Notes: generated by a model not told the origin, from the letters alone. A stretch of DNA of 44,126 bases from an uncultured Ruminococcus sp. (GCA_910576995.1 CAJTLC010000020.1:1-44126); one strand, 5' to 3'. Counted from the stretch's first letter, positions 16,470 to 25,059 are shown. Program-made: numbers and translations.

Positions 16470-17906
16470 TTAATAAATGAAAAGCGAACCATTTCCTTCG
16501 CATTTCTCTTGCTGAACACCACAAAGATATTCGTCGCCTTTTGAATTGAATTTAAGAATATAATCAATACCCTTTAATCCAATACCTGCCGGATTTCCTT
16601 CACCTGCTGTTACAATAGCTTCTGTTATTGTCCACGCGCCGTCTTTAGCATAATCACTGACAGGAGTAGAAGTTCCCTTTATGGAATCTTTAGTTCCGGT
16701 TGATGCTGCACCTTTAACAAGATCGAATCCGACATTTACGACCTCATTATCAGATTCAAAGCCTACAGTATCATAAAGCAAACTTGAAGTATTTGCCATT
16801 TCGTCTGTTGTTTTTCTGCTTATATATGAATTGTAGTTCATATCGTTTGGATCGTCAGTAATCTGGATATATCCGCCGGCTGGAACTTTAAAGCTGTAAT
16901 CTTGTTTTGCGTTTGAAAAGTCTCCATCAACATGGGCGAATTTCCCTGTAAATAAATCTTTGAATCCGGCACCCACACCAGAAAATACTTCGGGAATTGA
17001 AGAAGGATCTCTTTGCCCTTCCATGTATACACGCTCAATCGGTTGTCCATCTTTGTTGTAAACAGTTATTTCTGTGTAAGTTTTATGTGAATTAGTAATA
17101 GTGAAAGAAACATTTGTAGAGCCGTCGCTGTTCTTATGATTTTTAAAGTTATATATACACGCATTTCCCTGTGGTAAATAACGTTCATCAGAGCCGAATT
17201 TTTCACTTATTGCATTGCTCGAATTGTATGAACAATCATCGTTGCCATTGATAGTGCCTATAAGTTTAGCAAATAAAACAGGAGACATATCCTTTGAATA
17301 ATCAAGCATAGATTTTATGACATTGTCATCATATTTGTCTGAACTTAAAGAGCCGCTATATAAGAAATATTTAAGAAGATCTTCGTTTTCTTTATAATAA
17401 TTGTCTGTGTAACCCTCGGATAGCTTGTTTATTCTCTCTGCTTCCTCAGGATATGCCTTTTCATAAAGTGAATTGTACAATTTTATTTTTTCAATGTCAT
17501 CGTTGGTCAAAGTGTCATTAAAAGAATCCTTAGAAAGTTCATTTAAAGTTTTCTTTATCCTGCGAACGTCATCCTCCGACAATTCCCCATTCGCATTATT
17601 GTTAAGATATTTCGCATACTCCAAATCGTCGCCGCCGACAAGAATTCTATGATCGGCGTCCTTATAAACATTCCCTATTTCTCCAAGATTTACGGCAAAC
17701 TTCATCAGCTTAGCCGAAGCAGACGTAAGTCCGATGCATTGGCGCGCCATTTTCAATTTCGCGAGACTTTGCGATGTGGTTTTCATGGGAATCTTTGTCA
17801 TAGTGCGCTCGATCTCGAGAGCAAGCTTAAAAATTCTTTTGCTTTCATCGCTAAGATCAGTGGCTGTATGCTGTAATGCGTCGTAATTGACTTTTATAGT
17901 TGCCAT
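16470..17906 (-). CDS. WXG100-linked putative T7SS substrate, function unknown
   Basis: A 478-aa protein without signal peptide. The start ATG 17906 has GGATAGGTG 6 nt upstream. The first ~90 residues are helical and begin like the neighbouring WXG100 proteins (MATIKVNYDALQHTATDL), but lack the W-x-G turn. The remainder, rich in Asn, Asp and Ser, is not a family I recognise and has a much lower GC content than the N-terminal part. Being last in an operon of three WXG100 genes suggests a secreted substrate with a helical export domain, like LXG proteins of other loci. No immunity gene follows before tuf. Toxin activity is not shown. Confidence 0.8.
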   Translation of the reverse strand: MATIKVNYDALQHTATDLSDESKRIFKLALEIERTMTKIPMKTTSQSLAKLKMARQCIGLTSASAKLMKFAVNLGEIGNVYKDADHRILVGGDDLEYAKYLNNNANGELSEDDVRRIKKTLNELSKDSFNDTLTNDDIEKIKLYNSLYEKAYPEEAERINKLSEGYTDNYYKENEDLLKYFLYSGSLSSDKYDDNVIKSMLDYSKDMSPVLFAKLIGTINGNDDCSYNSSNAISEKFGSDERYLPQGNACIYNFKNHKNSDGSTNVSFTITNSHKTYTEITVYNKDGQPIERVYMEGQRDPSSIPEVFSGVGAGFKDLFTGKFAHVDGDFSNAKQDYSFKVPAGGYIQITDDPNDMNYNSYISRKTTDEMANTSSLLYDTVGFESDNEVVNVGFDLVKGAASTGTKDSIKGTSTPVSDYAKDGAWTITEAIVTAGEGNPAGIGLKGIDYILKFNSKGDEYLCGVQQEKCEGNGSLFIY

Positions 17907-17915
17907 AAATTTCAC

Positions 17916-18215
17916 CTATCCCTTAATAATATTCATTGATTCCGTTTCCGCGCGGTGCAGATCGTTAGCGTTTTCCCTGACGGTCTCGATGATTTTTCTT
18001 ATATTTTTAATGTAAGAACGGCTGTTTTCCTTGAAAAGTTCCAGCTTTGAGCAGTACGCGGCAGCATTTTCGCCCTGCCAGTTCGAATGAAGATCAGAAA
18101 TAGAAGCTTCTGTTTTAGAAATAAGTTCTTTTTCAAGCTGATTTGCCAGCGCTTCAAGATCGGCTAAATATTTCATAGTATCGTCATAATTAAATTCAAT
18201 TTTGCAGTTGCTCAT
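17916..18215 (-). CDS. WXG100 family protein 3 of minus arm
   Basis: A 99-aa protein of ESAT-6 size with W46-Q-G48 in the middle, the helix-turn-helix hairpin signature of WXG100 proteins, which pair as dimers and are exported through EssC. The helices carry heptad-like hydrophobics. It ends 9 nt before the next gene and its stop lies within that gene's ribosome site. Confidence 0.9.
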   Translation of the reverse strand: MSNCKIEFNYDDTMKYLADLEALANQLEKELISKTEASISDLHSNWQGENAAAYCSKLELFKENSRSYIKNIRKIIETVRENANDLHRAETESMNIIKG

Positions 18216-18226
18216 AAGTTTTCACC

Positions 18227-18547
18227 TCAAAAAATCACGTCGTCGGACAATGACATGGGCTTTTGTGTATTATCCGATTCGGTTTTTTCATAAATTCCCG
18301 CGATAGCGCCGAGATCGACGACCTGATCTTCTATCCCTGCGGCAGCCTTGTTTATGCGATCTTGAAAACCTGCATATGTATGGCGAATTTTATCAGCGGC
18401 TTCGCTTGACCAGTAATATTCGGTTCTGATAACGGTCGTGTTCAGCTCGCTGAAAATACGCCTTATCTGACCGAGTTCCACGCGAATTGAATCGGAAACT
18501 GTTTTCAGCGTATCGGTATTAACTCTGAAAGTTGCATTTAAAGCCAT
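18227..18547 (-). CDS. WXG100-like protein 2 of minus arm
   Basis: A 106-aa protein with the same length and helical pattern as its neighbours. The turn reads W46-S-S, so the Gly of W-x-G is replaced. The C-terminus has YEKTE, which fits the YxxxD/E export signal known from ESX substrates and would make this the partner bearing the signal. AGGAGTG precedes the start. It is in one operon with 18558-18860. Confidence 0.85.
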   Translation of the reverse strand: MALNATFRVNTDTLKTVSDSIRVELGQIRRIFSELNTTVIRTEYYWSSEAADKIRHTYAGFQDRINKAAAGIEDQVVDLGAIAGIYEKTESDNTQKPMSLSDDVIF

Positions 18548-18557
18548 AATTTCACTC

Positions 18558-18860
18558 CTAAATTTTAATTGATCTGATCATTGATTCCGCATTGGCAGCC
18601 GCGGAATTATAAGTTTTATTTGCCTGTTCAAGCGAATCTCTGTATTTTACAAGCGTATTCAGTACGTCGCGCATTTCCTGAATATCGCGTTCAGCGGAAG
18701 TGGTGAACGCCTTTTTTGCCGCGCCCTCCCACATAAAATTTAAGCGGCTGAGAGCGGATTCGGTTCGCGAAATACATCTTTTCAGAGCCTCGATATTGCT
18801 GCTGATACTTTTTATATCGCTGTTTAGTCTGTCGGTCTCGATTTTTAAAATATTTGCCAT
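18558..18860 (-). CDS. WXG100 family protein 1 of minus arm
   Basis: A 100-aa protein with W44-E-G46 at the turn between two long amphipathic helices, a canonical WXG100 protein. AAAGGAG lies upstream of the ATG at 18860. It is the first gene of the minus-strand arm, behind the promoter at 18897-18924. Confidence 0.9.
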   Translation of the reverse strand: MANILKIETDRLNSDIKSISSNIEALKRCISRTESALSRLNFMWEGAAKKAFTTSAERDIQEMRDVLNTLVKYRDSLEQANKTYNSAAANAESMIRSIKI

Positions 18861-18896
18861 AATATCGCTCCTTTATAAGTGATTTATTATGGTTCA

Positions 18897-18924
18897 ATTA
18901 TAACATATAATTTGTAAATTGCAA
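18897..18924 (-). promoter_or_regulatory. Promoter of the minus-strand WXG100 arm
   Basis: On the minus strand TTGCAA (18924-18919), 16-nt spacer, TATAAT (18902-18897), about 40 nt upstream of the first WXG100 gene. Confidence 0.65.
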
Positions 18925-18959
18925 GATTTTCTGATATTCGGTATGAATTTTATGACGAA

Positions 18960-18973
18960 CGACTATATAGTCG
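18960..18973. promoter_or_regulatory. 14-bp perfect palindrome, possible operator
   Basis: CGACTATATAGTCG is an exact palindrome, 36 bp upstream of the minus-strand -35 box in the divergent T7SS intergenic region. A dimeric regulator could bind it; no regulator is identified. Confidence 0.4.
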
Positions 18974-19020
18974 GGAAAATATGTATTGTTTATATAATGA
19001 TATTTCTATTTGCTAACAGC

Positions 19021-19046
19021 ATATATATATATATATATATATATAT
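19021..19046. repeat. (AT)13 dinucleotide repeat
   Basis: Thirteen uninterrupted AT units in the region between the two divergent T7SS arms. It is flanked by GC and GC, so it can also extrude as a self-complementary stem. Slippage could vary its length. Confidence 0.9.
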
Positions 19047-19138
19047 GCGGATGTTATATTAAAATGTAAAATTATGAAGTGGATTTTAGTAGAAAGTGCT
19101 GAAATTTGTCAGAAAAATCTATTTTTGCCAAATATTAG

Positions 19139-19167
19139 TTGACATTATAATGGAAAGGTTGTACAAT
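19139..19167 (+). promoter_or_regulatory. Distal promoter of the plus-strand T7SS arm
   Basis: TTGACA (19139-19144), 17-nt spacer, TACAAT (19162-19167), about 190 nt before the first WXG100 gene. Three GTTG motifs (19138, 19158, 19182) overlap it. Confidence 0.6.
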
Positions 19168-19280
19168 ATTATCATGTGATAGTTGTATGAAAATACTCTT
19201 GCTTCTTTCACAGTATAATTTTAAAAATCAAGCGGAAAAAATGTCGTTTATCCCAAAAAAGATGCATTTTGTCATAAAAA

Positions 19281-19309
19281 TGGAAATTTAAGTAAAATTC
19301 AGCTATAAT
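19281..19309 (+). promoter_or_regulatory. Proximal promoter of the plus-strand T7SS arm
   Basis: TGGAAA (19281-19286), 17-nt spacer, TATAAT (19304-19309), 45 nt before ATG 19354. The -35 box is weak, consistent with regulated expression. Confidence 0.5.
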
Positions 19310-19353
19310 AAAAACATGGAAAAACCTTAATCTTAAACATGGGAGGGCATGGT

Positions 19354-19659
19354 ATGAATCTTCAGACTATGGAAAGCGACGTTTTACTGCTTCGCATGAC
19401 GTCGGGAAAAATCACCAATACAGCCGAAACAATGCTCGCTGACGAAAAACGTCTTCAAAGCAATATACTCAGGCTGTCAAAAGCATGGTCGGGCAACTCG
19501 AAAGACGCATTATTCAAGGGTTTCGCGGAAGAGCAAGCCGAACTGCAAGCCTGCGTAAAGGAATTTAATGAGATTTGTCTCATTCTCCGCGAAATATGTA
19601 AGGAAGATGAAAAGACCGAAAACGTTCTCAGCGAGCTTGTCACAAGCATAGAGTTATAA
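19354..19659 (+). CDS. WXG100 family protein, plus arm
   Basis: A 101-aa protein with W45-S-G47 between two helices. I chose ATG 19354, which has GGGAGGG 7 nt upstream; an earlier ATG at 19339 overlaps that site. It opens the plus-strand operon and is followed after 19 nt by a second WXG100 gene, the usual pairing of ESAT-6/CFP-10-like partners. Confidence 0.9.
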   Translation: MNLQTMESDVLLLRMTSGKITNTAETMLADEKRLQSNILRLSKAWSGNSKDALFKGFAEEQAELQACVKEFNEICLILREICKEDEKTENVLSELVTSIEL

Positions 19660-19678
19660 GACTGCGGGAGGGACGGCT

Positions 19679-19996
19679 ATGAATGATAATAACATGATAG
19701 ATATCAATATTTCCGAAGCTATGGATTCTATGGACTCCATGATGGTTTCGGTATATCGTCTGCAAAACGCTGCGGAGGGTCTTCCGGCGTATATCAGAAG
19801 CACGGGTTCTTTCTGGAAAGGCAAAGCTGCCGATGAATTCCGGAAAAACAGCCTTAACTGCATAAAGCGGCTTAATAATGTTCTTGAGAGGATAAATTAC
19901 CGCGCAGGGCAGATGAATAATACTTTGCATGAGTTTCGCACTCTTGAAGCGACTATCAGAGGCACGGACGAACTTCCGGGCGACATACTTAAATAA
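19679..19996 (+). CDS. WXG100 family protein, plus arm, second
   Basis: A 105-aa protein with W46-K-G48 at the turn. GGGAGGG precedes ATG 19679. It is the probable heterodimer partner of the preceding protein, judging from position only. The C-terminal tail is acidic (GTDELPGD). Confidence 0.9.
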   Translation: MNDNNMIDINISEAMDSMDSMMVSVYRLQNAAEGLPAYIRSTGSFWKGKAADEFRKNSLNCIKRLNNVLERINYRAGQMNNTLHEFRTLEATIRGTDELPGDILK

Positions 19997-20076
19997 TGCT
20001 GTACACAGAGCAATCTGTTACATATATGGGCGTATGCCGAAAATTGCGGTATATCGCCAATTATAAGGAGGAACAT

Positions 20077-21642
20077 ATGAATATAACAAAATTATTCACG
20101 CGCACATCGGCTGCGCTGGCAGCCGCTGCAATGGCTGCTTCGATGACGGCGGTCTCGTTTACGGCGTCGGCTGAATCTACTGCCAATGCTGCCGTTAATG
20201 CGGACAGATCGGGCATTGTGCAGGTTGAGGCTTATTATCAGCCTTCAGGTGAGAAGCCTATTACAATTCAGACAGGTACAGGATTTCTTATTAATGAGAA
20301 TACTATCCTTACATGCTGGCATGTGACAGATTTTATTGATGAAAGGACTAAAGCAAGTAAGGAAAAAACCGAAGAAATTAAAGAGTCTATCGAGGCATAT
20401 TATGAAATAGAAACAGGTGAAGAACATAAATTTGATGAAGATTATATGGGAATTCAGATCGCTGTTCTCGGAGATGTTAAAGAGCCTGCAAAAGTAATAC
20501 GCGAAAGTGTAGAGGGCGATTACGCTATTCTTACAATAGAAACTAATCTTACCACTAAAACTCCTCTTGCATTGTGTGACAGTGACGCTGTTGAGCAGAC
20601 AGAACAGGTTTATGCCCTTGGTTATCCTGCGAATAACACTGACTTCCAGAAAAAACTTAATTATGCTGCTTATACTGACAACGATGTTACTATTACACAG
20701 GGAAATATTTCAAAAACACACTTTGTATCAACAGATACTAACTTGACAGGCGTTCAGCTTTTGCAGCACAGCGCATATCTCAGCGGCGGTAACTCAGGCG
20801 GTCCTCTCGTCAATGAAAAGGGACACGTTGTTGGTATGAATAATGCATCATCTAATCTTGACAACTATTACTACGCCATCGAGATGAATCAAATCAAAGA
20901 TCTTCTTGATATCCTTGGTATTGAATATACAAAGTGCGATTGCAATGGTGAACAGCCAGACCCTCCAACACCCACAACATCTGAAACAGATAATCCCAAT
21001 CCTGATACAACTGCACCTACTCAGCCTACAACAGTTGCACCTATAACTACTACTGATGATGGTGGTGGTGGAAAACCTGATACACCATGGGTACTTATCG
21101 GAATTCTCGGAGCAGCAGCGGTTATCGTAATTATTCTTATAATCATACTCGTTGTGAAGGGCGGCAAAAAGCCTGAACCCGTACCGGCAGCTCCCGCACC
21201 CGTACCTCCTCGTCCTCCCATTAATCCTACTCCCGCTAATCGTCCAATATCACCGTCTCCTATGGGCGGTATGGATAACGGCGCAGGCGAAACTTCGCTG
21301 CTCAATGCAGGCGCAGGCGAAACCTCGATTCTCGGCGGCGGCGCTGCTGTAAGCAGAGTTACTATTATCCGCAAGAAAACAGGCACTTCTATTCCCGTAA
21401 ATGCTACCGAATTCATCATTGGTAAGGAAAACAACAGAGTCAACTACTGCGTAAACAATAATGCGGTAAGCCGTCAGCACGCTAAGATCTCCGTAAGCAA
21501 CGGCAGTTACTTCATCACCGATATGAATTCAAGCAACTTCACATATCTTAACGGCAGAAAGCTTCCTGCGAATACTCCTCAGCCTCTCCACAGCGGCGAT
21601 ATATTCAAGCTTGCCGATGAAGAATTTGAATTCAGAGGATAA
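20077..21642 (+). CDS. Membrane trypsin-like serine protease with cytoplasmic FHA domain
   Basis: 521 aa; AAGGAGG precedes ATG 20077. Residues 1-33 are a signal peptide or anchor. Residues 45-282 are an S1 (HtrA-like) protease with triad H82 (TCWHV), D148 (EGDYAIL) and S240 (GGNSGGPL). A Pro/Thr linker (291-335) leads to a TM helix (338-360), a Pro-rich stretch, two GAGETS(L/I)L motifs (403-419) and an FHA domain (428-521) with GK and SRQH. Topology therefore places the protease outside and the FHA inside. It occupies the role that the subtilisin-type mycosin has in ESX loci, but the fold is different. The FHA should bind phosphothreonine made by the kinase two genes downstream. Confidence 0.92.
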   Translation: MNITKLFTRTSAALAAAAMAASMTAVSFTASAESTANAAVNADRSGIVQVEAYYQPSGEKPITIQTGTGFLINENTILTCWHVTDFIDERTKASKEKTEEIKESIEAYYEIETGEEHKFDEDYMGIQIAVLGDVKEPAKVIRESVEGDYAILTIETNLTTKTPLALCDSDAVEQTEQVYALGYPANNTDFQKKLNYAAYTDNDVTITQGNISKTHFVSTDTNLTGVQLLQHSAYLSGGNSGGPLVNEKGHVVGMNNASSNLDNYYYAIEMNQIKDLLDILGIEYTKCDCNGEQPDPPTPTTSETDNPNPDTTAPTQPTTVAPITTTDDGGGGKPDTPWVLIGILGAAAVIVIILIIILVVKGGKKPEPVPAAPAPVPPRPPINPTPANRPISPSPMGGMDNGAGETSLLNAGAGETSILGGGAAVSRVTIIRKKTGTSIPVNATEFIIGKENNRVNYCVNNNAVSRQHAKISVSNGSYFITDMNSSNFTYLNGRKLPANTPQPLHSGDIFKLADEEFEFRG

Positions 21643-21645
21643 TTT

Positions 21646-22413
21646 ATGAGATATTTAACAGCAGTACATACCGACGTAGGTATCAAGAAAAAAACGAATC
21701 AGGACTCCGCCCTCATTATGGAGGCGGAGACCGATATCGGAAATATTTTGCTTGCTGTTATATGCGACGGCATGGGCGGCCTCTCTAAGGGGGAGGTCGC
21801 GAGTGCCGCATTAATACAGGCGTTTTCCGACTGGTTCAAAAATGAACTTCCTGCAATTATAGGTCAGGGGTTAGATCATAGGGCGGTTTTCAATGCTTTT
21901 GGAAATATTGCCTTTGAAATGAACGCCAGAATAGGCAGTTATGGAGCGAAGTGCGGAGTAAGCCTCGGTACTACGGTCGTAGCCATGCTTTTTGCCGGCG
22001 GTCGTTATTATATTATGAATATCGGAGATTCGCGTATATATAAGATGTCTGATACGATATATCAGCTTACCAAGGATCAGACTTATATCCAGCGCGAGAT
22101 TGATCTCGGCAGAATGACTCCCGAAGAAGCCAGCGTAAGTGATAAGCGCAACGTGCTTCTCCAGTGCGTCGGCGCAAGCGATTCGATCATTCCCGATTTT
22201 TATTCCGAAGAACTGAAACCCGGCGATTGTTATCTTCTTTGCTGCGACGGCTTCAGGCACGTTGTTGCCCCGCATGAATTCTTTGCGCGTATGAATTCAC
22301 AGATGATGACAGATGAAAATACGATGAAGGAGACTCTTGTCTACTTCACGGAATTAAATAAAAACCGAAGGGAAACAGATAATATCACGGCTGTTCTCGT
22401 TCGCGTGGATTGA
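21646..22413 (+). CDS. PP2C-family Ser/Thr phosphatase
   Basis: A 255-aa cytoplasmic Mn/Mg-dependent phosphatase. Metal and catalytic motifs are present: TNQDS (D20), CDGMGG (D41), SLGTT, NIGDSR, CCDGF and ETDNITAVLV. No membrane segment is present. It lies 3 nt after the protease gene and 10 nt before the kinase gene, the classical Stp-PknB pairing, so it should reverse that kinase's phosphorylation. Confidence 0.95.
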   Translation: MRYLTAVHTDVGIKKKTNQDSALIMEAETDIGNILLAVICDGMGGLSKGEVASAALIQAFSDWFKNELPAIIGQGLDHRAVFNAFGNIAFEMNARIGSYGAKCGVSLGTTVVAMLFAGGRYYIMNIGDSRIYKMSDTIYQLTKDQTYIQREIDLGRMTPEEASVSDKRNVLLQCVGASDSIIPDFYSEELKPGDCYLLCCDGFRHVVAPHEFFARMNSQMMTDENTMKETLVYFTELNKNRRETDNITAVLVRVD

Positions 22414-22423
22414 GTGTGTTGTT

Positions 22424-24154
22424 ATGCTTGAAATTGGACAGATAATCGACGGAAAATATAAAATATTAAACGTAATAGGCAAGGGCGGAATGAGCGTTGT
22501 TTATCTTGCTATGAACGAAAGAGCGAATAAGCAGTGGGCTATTAAAGAAGTCCGCAAGGATGGCACGCAGGATTTTAATGTTGTAAGACAAGGTCTTGTC
22601 GCCGAGATAGATATGCTTAAGCGCTTCAATCACCCCAATTTGCCGAGTATTGTAGACGTAATTGACGGAAATGGTTCTTTTCTTATCGTAATGGATTACA
22701 TAGAGGGAATCGCTCTTGACAAAAAACTACAGGAAGAGGGCGCTCTTCCGCAAAGCAGCGTTATCGAATGGTCTAAGCAGTTGTGCGATGTTCTTGGTTA
22801 CTTGCATTCCAGAAAGCCGCCTATCATTTATCGCGATATGAAGCCGGCAAACGTTATGCTTAAACCCGACAATACGATAACGCTTATTGATTTTGGTACT
22901 GCCCGTGAATTCAAGCTTTCAAGCGTTGAGGATACCACGGTACTCGGTACGAGAGGATATGCCGCTCCGGAACAGTACGGCGGTCAGGGTCAGACTGATC
23001 CCCGAACCGATATATATTGTCTTGGCGCGACGATGTATCATCTTGTTACCGGTTATAATCCCGCTGTTCCGCCTTATGAAATGGTTCCGATCAGACAGAT
23101 CAACGAGCTGCTTTCATCAGGTCTGGAAGCGATAATTCTTAAATGTACCCGTCCAAATCCGCCCGACAGATATCAGTCGTGTGCGGAACTTATGTACGCT
23201 CTTGAACATTATCAGGAACTGGACGCCGAAAGTCAGCATATTCAAAATATAAAATGGCGTTCGTTCATTGCGGCGGCTTCTCTTGCAGTTGTTGCGCTTA
23301 TCGGCGGTTTCGGTTTTTCTTTGGCTAAAAATGTGCAGACTAAGTCGACTTATGAGAGTTATATTGAAACAGCGACAAATTTACCGTTCGATGAACGTGT
23401 TCAATACTACAAAAATGCAATCGATCTTCGACCTGAAAAATATGAAGCTTACAAACAGTTGCTTGATTACCTTAATCAGGATGATGTAATAGATGTAAAC
23501 GATTTCGGAATAATTACGAAAAGTACTGATAAATTGAGCGAACTTAAAAAAGAAGATCCCGAGAAATATGCGATTTTTTGTTATGATTGTGCAATTTCAA
23601 TATATTTTAATTACTATGATGTTAGTATTACCGAAAATATGAGAAATTCAGAAGCGGCAAGACAATCAATTGATTGGTTTGGTAAAATTGATGAAAGTTT
23701 AATTAATTCGGCAGGAAAAAAAGCTAACCGTAATGATTATGATAAAATGTGTGATAAAAAAGAAATTTTGCATAGCCTTGCTAAATTTCAAAATACACCT
23801 GTAAAAGATAATCAGGATAAGTTTAATGAAAGCTGGGATAATTATACAAAAATATTAAATGAATATAATTTGGTTGAGGTTGCAGGCGATTACAATGTTG
23901 CTATTTCTTTTTATAATACCTTTGTAATTGATGTAAATAACTACTCAGCAAATTATTTGGCGTATAAATCTGCTGCTGAAATTGATTCTAACCTTCAAAT
24001 AGTAACTCAAAAATTAAATGAAATTGAACCTTTGGTAAGTCAAAATCCAAACCAATTGGAGAAAATTGCAAAGATAAGAAATAACATTAAAAGTACCAAA
24101 AATAAGATAGTAAAGAATGAAAACTTATCAGCGGAAGGAGGCACAGCACAATGA
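22424..24154 (+). CDS. Transmembrane Ser/Thr protein kinase (PknB-like)
   Basis: 576 aa. The kinase domain (12-270) has GKGGMSVVY (19-27), Lys41, YRD (D138 catalytic, Tyr replacing His), DFG (156-158) and APEQY. The activation loop holds T171-T172-V-L-G-T. A TM helix lies at about 280-301, followed by an external helical domain (302-576) without PASTA repeats. The kinase half is GC-normal (28 of 60 in 22801-22860) and the external half very AT-rich (12 of 60 in 23581-23640), suggesting separate origin or fast change. ATG 22424 has no good ribosome site, so coupling to the phosphatase gene is likely. The 4-bp overlap with the next gene shows one operon. Confidence 0.95.
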   Translation: MLEIGQIIDGKYKILNVIGKGGMSVVYLAMNERANKQWAIKEVRKDGTQDFNVVRQGLVAEIDMLKRFNHPNLPSIVDVIDGNGSFLIVMDYIEGIALDKKLQEEGALPQSSVIEWSKQLCDVLGYLHSRKPPIIYRDMKPANVMLKPDNTITLIDFGTAREFKLSSVEDTTVLGTRGYAAPEQYGGQGQTDPRTDIYCLGATMYHLVTGYNPAVPPYEMVPIRQINELLSSGLEAIILKCTRPNPPDRYQSCAELMYALEHYQELDAESQHIQNIKWRSFIAAASLAVVALIGGFGFSLAKNVQTKSTYESYIETATNLPFDERVQYYKNAIDLRPEKYEAYKQLLDYLNQDDVIDVNDFGIITKSTDKLSELKKEDPEKYAIFCYDCAISIYFNYYDVSITENMRNSEAARQSIDWFGKIDESLINSAGKKANRNDYDKMCDKKEILHSLAKFQNTPVKDNQDKFNESWDNYTKILNEYNLVEVAGDYNVAISFYNTFVIDVNNYSANYLAYKSAAEIDSNLQIVTQKLNEIEPLVSQNPNQLEKIAKIRNNIKSTKNKIVKNENLSAEGGTAQ

Positions 24155-25044
24155 TCACTTCCGTTATAATGGCGGCAGGCAATAATGAAAATTTAGTAAA
24201 CGTTTTCGGAACGCTATCGGTTGTCTGCTTTGTTTTAGCCGCGGTTTTTGCGGTTTTTGCTGTTATTATGTTTTTTATATTTGATATAAGAAATATTTTT
24301 GACATGAGAACAGGCCGTGCGCAAAAACGTGTTATCACCGAAATGGAGGCGGAAAACGCGCTTACAGGCCGTTTGATAAATCCAAACGCAAGGGCGAAAG
24401 GCAAGGGCGGCAGGAAAAAGAAGCCGCAGGGAAGCGGACAGCATTCCTCATTCTCCGAAAAGCTGCAAAGAATGAAAGAGAAAGATACACCGAATTTTTC
24501 TTCGCAAAATTATCAGAACTACCAGCAGCAGTATCAGCAGCCCTATAATGGCTATGAACAGGCATATGCTCCGAAACCGCTTATGGATGTTCCGCAGCCT
24601 GTGCAGAATCCGACCCCCAATTATGCTCCAAACAGTTTTACGCCGCCTGTTGATAATAATATGAACCAGACAACTGTTCTTAGCAATGATAATGAAAATC
24701 AGACAACAGTTCTTGGCAATAATGATTCGATGCAGACAAGTGTTCTCGGCAATGATGATTCGATGCAGACAAGTGTTCTCGATAATAATGATTCAACGCA
24801 AACTACTGTTCTTTCGCATGAAGTTTCTATTCCTGCACCGTCAATTGCAAATGCTCCTCAGCCTGTTCATAATGTTGCGCTGAACGGAGAACTCGGCAAA
24901 GCGGCAGGTTCAATTGATTTCAAGGTTGGCGACGGCGAAACTTCCCGGCTTGACAAAGAGGCTAAAGCGGCGGCTGCCCCAAAAGTACATTTTAATATCG
25001 TGAAGAACGTTATGCTCGTTCATACTCAGGAAATTATACAATAA
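24151..25044 (+). CDS. Membrane protein with five tandem TTVL/TSVL repeats
   Basis: 297 aa. An N-terminal TM helix (about 20-45) is followed by a basic segment, a Gln/Tyr-rich stretch (QNYQQQYQQPY), and five 11-residue repeats at 172-226 of the form xQT(T/S)VLxNxxx, then GETSRL near 262. The rest is disordered-looking. The repeated T(T/S)VL matches the activation loop TTVLGT of the kinase encoded just upstream and the ETS(L/I)L of the protease, so it looks like a multi-site kinase substrate and docking platform for FHA domains. That function is inferred. ATG 24151 overlaps the kinase stop by 4 bp. Confidence 0.85.
   Translation: MITSVIMAAGNNENLVNVFGTLSVVCFVLAAVFAVFAVIMFFIFDIRNIFDMRTGRAQKRVITEMEAENALTGRLINPNARAKGKGGRKKKPQGSGQHSSFSEKLQRMKEKDTPNFSSQNYQNYQQQYQQPYNGYEQAYAPKPLMDVPQPVQNPTPNYAPNSFTPPVDNNMNQTTVLSNDNENQTTVLGNNDSMQTSVLGNDDSMQTSVLDNNDSTQTTVLSHEVSIPAPSIANAPQPVHNVALNGELGKAAGSIDFKVGDGETSRLDKEAKAAAAPKVHFNIVKNVMLVHTQEIIQ
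24664..24828 (+). repeat. Five tandem 33-bp units encoding 11-aa repeats
   Basis: Five in-frame units inside the preceding gene, coding NQTTVLSNDNE, NQTTVLGNNDS, MQTSVLGNDDS, MQTSVLDNNDS and TQTTVLSHEVS. Units 3 and 4 are nearly identical in DNA, indicating recent duplication. Confidence 0.9.
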
Positions 25045-25059
25045 GGCTATAGGTGTAAT

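Noticed and set aside
24664..24828. CRISPR-like array
   Set aside because: Repeats are 33-bp in-frame coding units with no spacers. No CRISPR array was seen in the window.
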